Shown here one piece after another: positions 26,701 to 37,478 of a stretch of DNA of 64,000 nt (positions are counted from its first letter, which is position 1; the number at the start of each line of letters is the position of its first letter). This stretch comes from Setaria digitata (Eukaryota; Nematoda; Chromadorea; Rhabditida; Setariidae). The notes under the pieces are model-generated. The model ran no database searches, was not told where the DNA came from, and was given only the letters and a program-made list of their open reading frames with translations. The stretch lies in contig RCAB01000276.1 of assembly GCA_003640385.1 (NCBI GenBank), positions 1-64,000 of the forward strand, written 5' to 3'. Position numbers and translations under genes: made by a program.

Positions 26701-27323
26701 GGCGAATGTTGTTGATTACAGGGAGTGTTCACAACCGAGGTTTCTACTTTCTGTGATGTTATCATACACATAAAAGGAAGACATTTGGTTAGACGAAGAG
26801 TAGTCCGTCGTAACGTAATAAAGGGACCATTACCGGTAGTAGACTACGATCCAGTCAGAGAATATGTGAAGCGTCTACGGCAGTGCTTTTCTTCAGTTGC
26901 TCTCTTCTTCTACAACAAATATGTGGGTGACGTGATCGGCGTTGTGTGGAAACCAGCAGCAATGGTGCCACGAGATGCAAGCGTGCGTTACATATATTAT
27001 TTAAGGAAGTAACGGTGGTCGTCCAGATTTTTGAACCTACCATTACATTGCTTAGTTGCAGTTATCATAAGGGCCTATCATGCGTTCTGTTTTTGAGCTT
27101 CTTTACCTTTATTGATTATTTTTATATATAACCTTGAAATTTTCTTTTTTTTTTTTTGCAGGTATCTAGCTGTTTGCATCGGTTGAAAGGGCCGAATAAC
27201 CAGTTAAATGTTAATGTGGGAGCCATTCTGGATGATTTCACGATCCTTGGTTATGGGATTGTACGAGATGTAATTCGACTTTCTGGCAGTAGGGATGGGA
27301 AAATTACGCGAACTGAATTCTAG
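20739..27323 (+). CDS. NOL6: Nucleolar protein 6 (Nrap / Utp22 homolog)
   Basis: About 18 exons run from MKRKLDDG at 20739 to the stop at 27321-27323. NOL6/Utp22 is a nucleolar subunit of the small-subunit processome (UTP-C module) with a catalytically dead nucleotidyltransferase-like Nrap fold; it acts in 18S rRNA maturation. Exons include 20739-20933, 21170-21370, about 21464-21630, 21808-21937, 22084-22243, 22505-22627, 22812-23071, 23154-23338 and 23529-23783, then smaller exons to 27163-27323. Matching blocks: ALILIRSWMLQRGFIQ, FRQFWGDICELRKFPD, ICEAVVWG, VSPPYLPTVE, SHALSDYLNE, CFSSVALFFYNKYVGDVIGV and GAILDDFTILGYGIVRDV near the C-terminus. The latter two are characteristic of the family. 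The ATG lies 31 bases after TTTTCAG, consistent with trans-splicing. Confidence 0.93.
22366..22415. repeat. Exact 24-base tandem duplication in a NOL6 intron
   Basis: A pyrimidine-rich unit ending TTAATTTTCTCCGAT is present twice head-to-tail. The copies appear identical, so this looks like a recent slippage or duplication event. Confidence 0.8.
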
Positions 27324-27499
27324 GTAGTTGACATTATATACGTATTTTTCCCAGCTTTTCTCGTCTCGGTTACACATCACTTTTATTTGTAATACTTTCA
27401 TGGATATCTGTTTAATCAACTCATGTAATACCTAAAGCTTTAGATTGCTTTGTTTTTCGTTGTTCTATTGTTATAACTTGTTAACTGTTAAATGTATGT

Positions 27500-27516
27500 A
27501 ATAAATCTTCAATAAA
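27500..27516 (+). terminator. Paired poly(A) signals for NOL6
   Basis: AATAAA occurs at 27500-27505 and again at 27511-27516, 177-193 bases after the NOL6 stop and about 225 bases before the snurportin splice acceptor. The position suits 3'-end formation within a polycistronic unit or of a single transcript. Confidence 0.7.
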
Positions 27517-27735
27517 TGATTTAATTATTTCTTGTCATTACTGTCTTGATTTATTATGTTGAAAAGCTTAAAAAATATTTTAGAGAAAAAAATTATGTAT
27601 GTGCGTAAATAGCGGTTCTTTGGACAATCGGTTGGTGTGCTTGGAAACTCAGTGATTGATTTCAGCAAAGTAAAGCCGCTCAGATATAGAATTCTCTTCT
27701 TTTTCGGTACAAGAGTCGTCTCCTTTTCCAGGGAA

Positions 27736-30016
27736 ATGGAAAATTTAGATGATTTGGCGCTCTTGTTGGCAGGTAGTTCTGTGACAGTTGCGCCAAACAG
27801 TACATCACGGGAGCATCCTCGATTTTCTCAGTACAAGTATGTTGGACGAGCGGAAGTTAGCCAAGAAAGACGACGACAAGAGTTTCTTCGAAGGCAGAAA
27901 GAGTATATCTTTTTTTTTTTCAGTTTTTTAACAAATAGAATCTGTATTTTTGATACATATAGATCTCGCTTTTAAGCTCAGACATGACTTCCATGATTAG
28001 AAAGAAAAAGTGCATTCCTGATTCTGAAATGGAAAACTCGGAAACTTTATATAACCGGACTAGCACGGATATCTTCGGATTTTCACGTTTCCGATAGTCT
28101 CTTTTATTTAAAGAGCTCGTTTTGATTATGCAAATCATGCACGGAAATTGGCAATGAATGAGTTAGACGAATGTGATGAGAAGAATGGAGATGGGGAAGA
28201 AATGGATTCAGAAATGTCTAATGCAGATAGTAAGATGAAAAATCGAAAGAGAAATTGGAATCGTTATGCTGACGAGTTGATGCTTAGTGAATGGTTGGTT
28301 GATATCCCGGAAAGATTATCCAAAGACTGGATCTGTCTACCATGTCCGGTTGGTAGACGGTGTCTCGTGGTTGCTTCTAATGTATGTAATTGCATTCTTA
28401 ATTATAGAAACACGAACTACTTACAAAAAATAATTATCATAATTATAGTAGTCATAGATTAATTGTTCTATTGTCTGATGAAAAGAACTTGGATTAGTTT
28501 TCTTTAGTTAAAACTCATATTTTCTAATCTTTTATGTTTTTGTTATTATTCGTGTTATTATTCCCTTGCGGAAATAATTTTTTCCTTGAGCGATTTTTTT
28601 TTTTTTTTTTTGTGTTTTTGTCAAGATTCAATCTGGTTTTTGTGAAGAGCGACTTTGTTACTAGTTGAAATCATTTATCATTGTTAGATTTTTGAATCTT
28701 TTCCTCGCATTAGTTTGACTATTTTTGATTATATTTAAAAAAAAAAAAAAATTGCAAAATCATTTAATATTCTTTCATGCAATACGTTATGGTGCGGTTC
28801 ATATGTAAACCGTCTATTCACTGGATTTAATGGACTGCTTTAGGGAGTCACAAGTGCATATTCGAAATCAGGCTATCTGATTACGCAGTTCCATTCCTAT
28901 CTACCTGGTGGAAACCATCCATGTCGTGGTAAGTTGATTTATACTTAGAAGTAATTCAGATTTCATCGCAGTCTATTATGTGTATTTGGATAAATAATTA
29001 TAAATTATTGACCTTTGTACAGGTACATATACTCTTCTCGATTGCGTTTTTGATGCAAAATCGCCAACGTTTTATTGCTTGGATATGATTGCATGGAATA
29101 GCCTCACAGTTGCTGATTCGGATTTCGACTGTCGATTATTCATGATGAACTCGCGTATCACTGAAAATGAAAATTTCAAAGAGGTTTCAAAGCAAATACC
29201 TGTTAGTTTTAAGTTTTCCAACTTAGCTTTCGTTAAAAATCTTTTTACTTGCTGGTTTACATGCGATTTTTCTTACCGTGCTTTACAGTGAAATAACACA
29301 ATTTTATATTTTTATCATTAATTTTACTTAAATATATTTTAGTATCGTTTTATATGTCTTCCATACTGTCGCTGTGAAAACAGTTCTATGGAGGAAATGA
29401 TGAAGCAAAATTTTGACTTTGAACTTGATGGTGTTCTTTTCTACCATGCTAGCGTACATTATCTTAAAGGCCAGAGTCCACTCGGTTTGTTCTTCCATTT
29501 AATTATTATAGTTAAGAAATTGCATAAACTGTCGGTTATTCAGTCCATCTGTTGTGCTGTTACTGTAACCATTATGTAGCCATCCTATAGAATCCGTTTC
29601 AATTATTCTGCCTTTCAATTGAGCAACTGATTGGTTAGGAAGTTTAATTTTAGCGAGTTAATAGACGCGTAATTTTTTGAAATATTTCTATACGTTCTGT
29701 AATACTTTTTGACATTTCACAGTTGTGTTTGATTAGATCAGTTTCTCGCAGAAAAAGGGAATTATGTCATTGATTTAATTCATATACTTTATGATTTAAA
29801 TTGGTTTAAATCGATATGATCTTACTGGCTCAAATTTTAGTTGGATGGCTGAAACCATGGATGATGCCAGAAATTTTATCAGTTCCAGTACCAGAAAAGC
29901 TAATGAATGGGAATGAAATAAAAGCAGGAAGTTCACAGAAATTTATCGAAACCTATAATCAGAAGCATAACCATGTTAGTATGATTGGTAAAACCCCCGA
30001 AAGTGTTTCTAGTTGA
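27736..30016 (+). CDS. SNUPN: Snurportin-1, snRNP nuclear import adaptor
   Basis: Six exons (27736-27902, 28114-28381, 28844-28928, 29023-29201, 29343-29484, 29841-30016) give 338 residues with consistent phases; human snurportin-1 has 360. The protein binds the m3G cap of spliceosomal snRNAs and links snRNPs to importin-beta. The N-terminal importin-beta-binding region shows [20 protein letters not shown] and [12 protein letters not shown]. The cap-binding domain shows [69 protein letters not shown] and [19 protein letters not shown] acceptor ends 5 bases before the ATG, a likely spliced-leader site. It starts 412 bp after the NOL6 stop on the same strand. The C-terminal 50 residues are not conserved in my memory of the family. 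Confidence 0.95.
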
Positions 30017-30950
30017 ATTTATCTTATTACTTAATTAAATTATAGGATGCCATTTATTTAAAAACTCAGTTATAGAGAAAAAGAAGAGGTTTGAAAATTG
30101 AAATGGAATTTCGTTTAAAACAGAACAAATTATCCATTTCTGTATTGCTAACCATTTATTGATGCTGTCATATAACTTTTTGATGCCATTTGATTTAGTT
30201 TGTGTGTCGTCCTGAATATTCGTAATCTATTGTCTTGTCAAACATCTCAATTATTTCACCACTGTTTCTTTTTCCTGATAGTATCCTTATAAACGACTAT
30301 TCTCAACGCCTTGTTTACAGTGTGAAATATTGGAAAGTTAACATTTCGTGGATTATTGCTCAAATAATTACATAAATGAAATCTCCAAAGTCATCTTTGA
30401 CGAAATATTCTTGCATTTAGTCTCCTATCTCACTCATTGACTTATCCTAACGACTATTTGTCGGCGTTTCTCAGTGTGTCTAAATGGATATGCTAACATA
30501 GTAGATTTATAAACGGATATATAGAAAAAGCATCATCATTATACTGATGCTTGCAAAAAAAAAAAAAAAAAAAAATTCAAATAAATGAAGTAATTCGTGC
30601 TGCAAATGTTCAATATTACATTATTGGTTGCGATAAAACGGTAGTTTCTCGTTTATTTCCTGTGAAATCGAAATTTATAAAACGTTATTTCTAAGTAAAT
30701 TATGGTTTTCAGAATATTGAGAGGGAATTTTTTTCATCACAGTGGATGTTTGTGTTTTATTTTTTTCGTGTAATTTGGTTCTTATTTGAAATTAATATTA
30801 AAGATTTAAAATGCATCAAAATTATAATACCGAAGAATAATTATCTTTGGAAATAAGATTTTGTAGTAATTTTTTGCTCATTATACTTTGACTGATAGAT
30901 TATTCGGTGCTTTCCTGCATTAAATATCGTATAAATTACGAACAAACAGA
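30017..30950. other. AT-rich spacer after snurportin
   Basis: This 0.9 kb carries an A run near 30556-30575 followed by AAATAAA at about 30579. The first part is probably the snurportin 3' UTR. I see no gene. Confidence 0.6.
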
Positions 30951-32962
30951 ATGAAAGATTGTCGAAATGAAAGATGTTACATGGGAGATGAATATCAGAA
31001 ATATTCCCATATAAATAAAAGTTTACAGTGTAGCTGTCATCTGAAGAATGGAAGACATCTATGTTTTGCTCATGAAGGTATACATAATCAGTTAGCTTTA
31101 TTTTGTTTTGTTGCGATAAAAGTGAAATTTCAAATGTGGGCAGTTTTCTAGTATAGAAAAAAGAGAAAACAATTAGGTTTCGTATAAATGAAAACAGAAC
31201 CTTTAATATTAAATAGAAATGCTACTATTAACGAAATATTGGCTAATTATCTATCTGACCAAGTCATCATATTATATTATGACGATTTATAACTGGCTGA
31301 TAATGAATGGTAATTTTTAATTAATTAGAGGAGATTATTCATTTTTCAAGTTTTAGATTTGCATACTAAAGTAAGAGAATTAGAAAACGTAGCAGAGCAA
31401 CTGGAAAGTAAAATAAAAAATTTGAAAAATTCTCGGTATGCAATTCAACAGGAGAATGAACAACTGATTCAGCAATCAAATCAGGTCATCCTTTTCTTGA
31501 TCTTGAAACTTGGTTGAAAAATGTGTACAGTTATGAGACCTCTGCAGAAATTTTAATTAATTTAAGTGATTTAGTTGGTAAAAGAAATCAGAGAAAAGAC
31601 ACTGTTTGCAAAGAATTCGATACAATTTGACAGAGAAATGGCATTAGAAGCCGAAAAGTGGACACAAATATGGCTAACTGAAAATGGAAAAGTTCCGAAA
31701 TTAATCTTTTCTGAAGTTTATTGAGCAAGTTGGTGTTGAAGAAGATGGCAGATAAAAGAAAAGATGAGAACCGATAATTAAAAAAAAAAAAAAAACGAGT
31801 TTCAAAATTTCATTTAAAAAAAAAAAAATATGCAAAAAAATTGTAAAAGTTGTATGCTTCTCTTTAAATAATTCTATAATCCGAAAATTTCAGCAATTTT
31901 TAAATATTTGTGGTTCTACTTCGTTTTCACGAAAAGATAATTAAGATTTCTATTCGGATGAAAAAAGTTTAGGGATTTTGTTGAAAAATTCGAAATATTT
32001 TTTAAAAAAAAAAATCGGAAAATTAGAAATATTATTTTTTTTTTACCATTCTGAATAATTTTACATTTCATTTAACTTTAACAAATGGGTAATTTTTTCA
32101 TGATTATCGATTGGCATATATTTAGAATTAATGGAATTTTTTTTTTTTTTGAATTTATTTCGAGTTTAATTATACTGCTTTGTTGCATTTATTGCCGAGT
32201 AATTATCCGAATTATTAAATTAACCGCTTTTTTTTTTCAATTCTAATAAATGTGTATATAATTTTTTTTTTTTTTGTCATTTTAGAAAATTCTTGCTGAT
32301 AAACGATTATTAGAAAATGCTCAACAAGTGAAGATGATTGGGAAACAAATAGAATACACAAATCGTCTTATTAAACATAAACGAAAAACCGTTACTATCT
32401 GGCAAAATGGAACTGTTCAAAAAGTTTACAAAGTAAAATGTTAATGCTATTGCTAATTTGGCCTGAAATAATTCAAATATATATTTTTCATTTTCTTATA
32501 TTTTCATTTTTATCTTCTCAAGAGCTATCAATTATTTAGGATTAGAAAATGAAAAGAAAAAATTATCTATTCGTACATAAATATGCTAACCAAATGATAA
32601 ATTTTGCATAATACACTGATTAAATGATAAGCTTTACATAAATATACCAATGGAATGATAAGTTTTGGATGAATATACAGGTTAAATGTAAGTTAATAAT
32701 ATTTCCATTTAGGAAAATGAAATAAAAATGCTTGAACAAGAGAATATTCATATGGAACGGAAAATGACAGATTGGTTAAAGTTGAATCAACGATTGTTGG
32801 GTATATTTGAGATGATGAAAGATCGTGAAATTGAAATGACTTTTACCGCAGAACGTTGCTTACAACGGAATATTCAAGCACGAGTATTTAGTATTACTAT
32901 TACTTCTCAATCTATTACTACATTATACATACACGAGAATTCACAGTTAACAGTGGTTTAAT

Positions 32963-32993
<31 letters not shown>

Positions 32994-34131
32994 TTTTTTG
33001 TATATGTTGTTTACTTATCTGGTAATATATTTTGTTTACTTTATTCATTCATTTTTTTTTTTTTTAATTAATGCAGCTGTTTATTAATGATAATATATTG
33101 TCAAGCTAGGTATATTCAAGAATTCAGATAGCATCAGATGAGTCTTTCTGTATCTGTTCGATATTTATTTGCTGATACACATTATCGTATTAGACAATAT
33201 CAATTAACATCAGATAACTTGTTACATCGAATAATTAGACTAATATTTCATAAAAATTGGTTTCTTTTTTTAATAAATGGTAAGCCCAATAAATCATATG
33301 ATATCAGATTAAGTCTTAACTTTCCTAATTTCAGATCCAAACCTAATATTACAGAAAATCTTGCATTCAGTTTCAGTTTCAAAGAAAATTGCCCATTTTT
33401 CAGGACGATTGCAGTATGATGCAGACACGTATATTGACGTTATCAAAAATGTTGGATGAGAATAGTTTATGTATTAGCACTAATGGATCATCCAGTTCAA
33501 TTACCTTTAGTAGTCAAGATAATAAATTAAGAAAATGGCGACCAGTCTTTGATACTTCGCATTTATCTCAAACTGTTTCAACAATCGAAAGAGCACGAAA
33601 TGATGATTCCTTAGAAGTAAGTGAAATTTAAATATTATTTTTGATCAATTAAAAAATCATTGAAATTAGAAAATTTACAAATTGTTGCTAAAATAGATTA
33701 AGGAAAAAGGAACGATCAACATAATACACTGAACGGAATTTTGGACTAAAATTTAATGATAAAATTAGAATAAAAGGAAATGAAAAATAAAGAATTTGGA
33801 ATTGGGAGTGCAGCCAAAACTACAGTTAATTAAATCAAAGTAGCAAAAATTGATTGTCGAGAAAAAAAGTTATATGCGTAGAATTATTGAAATGAACGGC
33901 ATTACTAATTTGTTATAGTTTTATACGAGAAATTTATAAAAAAAAAACAGTGAAATTTAAATTTACAGTTTACAGGAACAAAAATTAAACACTAAGCAAA
34001 TGAAAACAGTAGCAGTGACTGAAACAGAAAATAATGACGAAGAAGAACAAATTCTGGAATTATTAGTTAAACGATGTAATTTTGGTTTATTTAATTGTGC
34101 AAATTTTGATTATAATACTAAGAATTGCTAA
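30951..34131 (+). CDS. Unrecognised coiled-coil protein with Cys/His-rich N-terminus
   Basis: Six exons with matching phases (30951-31077, 31357-31484, 32286-32432, 32713-32883, 33404-33616, 33976-34131) give 313 residues. I do not recognise the family. Residues 1-42 are Cys/His-rich (C4, C9, C27, C29, H30, H36, C38, H41; local motif CSCHLKNGRHLCFAHE), possibly a small zinc site. Residues about 43-185 are strongly heptad-like and charged (VRELENVAEQLESKIKNLK, IKMLEQENIHMERKM), predicting a long coiled coil. A Ser/Thr-rich stretch follows (NGSSSSITFSSQDN), then an acidic patch (ENNDEEEQ). Small Zn site, coiled coil and Ser-rich tail is the layout of RNF212/HEI10-type proteins, but no RING is complete, so that is only a hypothesis. 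The exon 4-5 junction (32883/33404) is the least certain; no RNA support is available. Confidence 0.6.
32577..32700 (+). repeat. Four degenerate ~31-base tandem repeats in intron 3 of the coiled-coil gene
   Basis: Units start at about 32577, 32608, 32638 and 32669. Each has an AT(A/G)AATA-like start, a variable middle, then AAATGATAA-like and TTTTGC/TTTAC ends. Copies differ by several substitutions. They lie within 32433-32712. Confidence 0.75.
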
Positions 34132-34537
34132 ATTCAAACTGATCATTTCTTATCTTATTGGCATTTTCATAGAAACTAACAATGAGAAATAGAAATTCCG
34201 AATTATTGATACGAGGTAGTTAAATTTAGAGGATCAGAAGTCATCAATTCTCGATCATTTAACAGAACTATAAAATATTATCAACAGTTAACAGTATCAG
34301 AAATCACCATGCATTATTATTAGCAATCTCATTAATGATGTTAAGTTAAAGGTTTTTTTTTTTTTGAATTTCCAGTTTTGTTATTTTCAGATGTTTAGCC
34401 CAAATAACCTTTGCTTCGTTTCTTTTCCATTTCAGGACTTTTTCTCGTTTTCAATTTCATAAAAAAGAGAACTTTTGTTGAAAATTTTCGAGTAGCAGAA
34501 ATTAATTAAAAGAAGAAACATAGCTGATAGCTGACAG

Positions 34538-34617
34538 GAATCACGCTAAATTTCACGTAGCAATCCGTTTACAGTTTCTTACAGAATCACGCTAAATTTC
34601 ACGTAGCAATCCGTTTA
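34538..34617. repeat. Exact 34-base direct repeat, 46-base period
   Basis: A unit beginning GAATCACGCTAAATTTC at 34538 recurs unchanged at 34584. It appears identical over 34 bases, indicating a young duplication. It is more GC-rich than the surroundings. Confidence 0.85.
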
Positions 34618-36267
34618 ATTTGATATTTCCTCTTTCTTGCCGTATATTCATAACAATTTTTTCTTCTTAGTTATAGCTTTTTCCAGATAATTGCTTAACA
34701 TTCCACATCAGTTCAAATGTTTTACTGATTATATTTGAATTTTTACTTAATTATTTATTTTATTGTTTTATTTTTTGGACAAGGCAATTGTGTGATGAAA
34801 GTTCATGAAATCAAAAACATTCTTTATTAAAAAAAAAAAAAATCTTATTATTTTTTTTTTTTTGATTAAGCATTTCAATTATCAACAGTTATTTTTTTTT
34901 TAGTTCATAAAGTTCATATTTAAAAATTCGCATCTTAGTGAATGAATTTTTCATTCCTAATTTTCGATATTTTAATAAGACAATGAATTTTCTCATCTTC
35001 ATTCCTCTGTGTAAATTTTAAAAATATTTTTTGAAATTATACTCGAAATTTAAAATAATATAAAGATTGTTTATGCATTTATTTTACATACAAGATTAAC
35101 TATTCTGGCAAATCCCATGTATGATTTGCTGTCCTGTTCTGTGCTTTTTAATAAATTAATAGTTTGCTAATGATTTAATGTTAAGCTAATGATTAATTTC
35201 CATGCAACCAATGAATATAATAACGTGTCATTGAGTTGAAATGCAAAAAAAAAAAAAATAAAATAAAATAAAACATATAGAAAGTCATTTAATCCAATTT
35301 GATATTTTATTCGTGCTCATTTTCTTATTTTTTTTTTTTTTTTTTTTTACATGAAAATTTTATTTTAGTTTCATAATTTAAAGTATTGTAACAGTGAAAG
35401 AAATTTGATATTTTCTAAATCTTTATTAGATCTTATCAGTTAATGTTGCAGGACAGGAAAAAGTTAATTGCATATATGCATGCATGATAATACCGTATTC
35501 ATTTATCACTTGATAAAATGAAATTTAAAAAAAAAAAGAAAAAATAGTAAATTAAAATTGTCTAAAAATATTTGTTGTGTAAGAGAGTCGCAAAAATATT
35601 AAACGATTTATCACAGAAATAATCCAAATCTCATAGTTCTTCATTATTTTAAGCGTTAAAAAAAAAAAAAAAAAAGTCATTAAGAAAGTGATAAATAAGG
35701 TTGAACGTATTAAATTTGAATTTGAACATGATAACTAGGAAGTGATAAAAGTTATCCATGAATTTCTCGAATACTCTGATGAGACGTTTCGTCCAGTATT
35801 TTTCCATTAAATGAGAAATTTTTAGAAACATTTGATAAGTCCTATTAAAGGACCTCAATTTCAAAGTGTAACATAAAGGAAATGAATTATCTTTGTAATA
35901 TTTTTTTAAACTTCCCTTAAATAACAAATAATTATGGGTGATTTCTTCTCAATTGTTTTACTTTTTTTTTTTTTTTTGCTAACTAAAACAATTTTTTTTT
36001 TCCTGAAACTATTTCTGATCACTTCAATAAACTTATGATTGTACAGAAAAGAAAAAAGAAAAAAAAAACCCAATAGACAGTAATTAGGGCTACTGTTTTT
36101 TTTTTTTTTTTCTAAACTAATTTTTATTAAAAAGAAAAGAAAAAAAGAAGGAAGCTTTAAAACTAGTTCAACTAGTTCGATGATGTAAAAGAATAATGAA
36201 ATAGTTTATTGTCCAACATTTATTTGAAATTGATTGCATTAATTTCCATTTTTGATGCTTAATATAG

Positions 36268-36303
<36 letters not shown>

Positions 36304-36364
36304 AAATTAGAAGTTTCAGTAATTTTCAAGGAGATATCTCAACAAAGTTTTTCTTATATATTTC

Positions 36365-36401
<37 letters not shown>

Positions 36402-36770
36402 AAGAAGTGTTCACAGTTGTATTAAAATGTTATTTTAAATAATTATTCATTAATATCGCAATATCATTTTAAAATGTTATTCATTCATTTCTCTTTTTAC
36501 TCCACAGTTAATACTGTAATTTGCATAAATTGTTTTTTTTTTCTGAAGATAAAATCATTATTTGCTGTGTATTTCCTTGTTTGCATTGCAATTCTGCTTC
36601 AACATTCTGCTATTTGCCAAATTGCTACCCATCAACGTTATCTATCTCAATAAGGGTTATTTGCTAAATTATTAGTAATTAGTAGTAACAGGTAGCACTA
36701 ATACAACAGCTGTTTTGCAGTATAACCTGTTGATTGTATAATTATAATTTAGCAATAATTTTGCTCCTGT

Positions 36771-36774
<4 letters not shown>

Positions 36775-36809
<35 letters not shown>
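36775..36809. repeat. (CT)n microsatellite
   Basis: An uninterrupted TC dinucleotide repeat of about 35 bases. Confidence 0.95.
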
Positions 36810-36811
<2 letters not shown>

Positions 36812-37270
36812 ATAACGATAACTATTAATCAGTTTTAGTAGTTCTATTTGTTGACAAATTTGATTGAATGAGAATTAAAATACTTTTTACAAATTATCCA
36901 ATTTATTTCTTAATTACCAGCTATCCTTCTCTGATAGTAACAAAATTATTCCGGAGAAGAAATTTGAAAGATCTAATTTTATTAATTTATTATTTTTGAT
37001 TATATGAGTTATATTTGAGTAATGTTTGAGCTTCCCTTTGATACATATGCTGTAAATGAGTAATTAATTTCGAGTTGCTCTATCGAAAGACTAATTCATT
37101 GAGTCGAAAATACCTCTCATTAAATCTAACTCATCAAAACATTACTCCATCTTTAACCACAAAACCAATAATATTCCAAAACACTTTTCATCCATATGTG
37201 AGATTCTTTTATTGCATTTTTTTACCGTATTTTTTTGCTCCATGGGAATAAAAAAAAAAAACGAATATTA

Positions 37271-37340
37271 ACAGAGAGCGAGAAGGGGAGGAAGAGAGAG
37301 AGAGAGAGAGAGAAAGAGGGGGAAGAGACGGAGTGGATGA
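37271..37340. repeat. Polypurine / (GA)n tract upstream of the DCAF17-like gene
   Basis: About 70 bases are almost all purine, including (GA)10 at 37293-37313 and GGGGGAAGAGACGGAG after it. It lies about 140-210 bases before the proposed ATG. It could be a GAGA-like promoter element or only a simple repeat. Confidence 0.7.
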
Positions 37341-37478
37341 GGTAGTTGAAGCATACTCTTTGGTTGATGGAAATTCTGTGGAAAATTGGAAATTTGGGCA
37401 TATTTTTTTGCCCAAAGTAAGTACTATTAGAGTAGGAGAAGTGGTCAGTGGTTAAGTTGAGGAAGAGGTGTGAAGAGA

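Larger units (their letters stand above)
34132..37478. other. Extremely AT-rich spacer with homopolymers and simple repeats
   Basis: This 3.3 kb shows no gene. It holds an exact 34-base direct repeat (34538, 34584), A runs of about 30 bases near 36270-36301 and 36369-36399, many T runs, a (CT)n microsatellite at 36775-36809, and a polypurine (GA)n tract at 37271-37340 just upstream of the DCAF17-like start. Confidence 0.7.
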
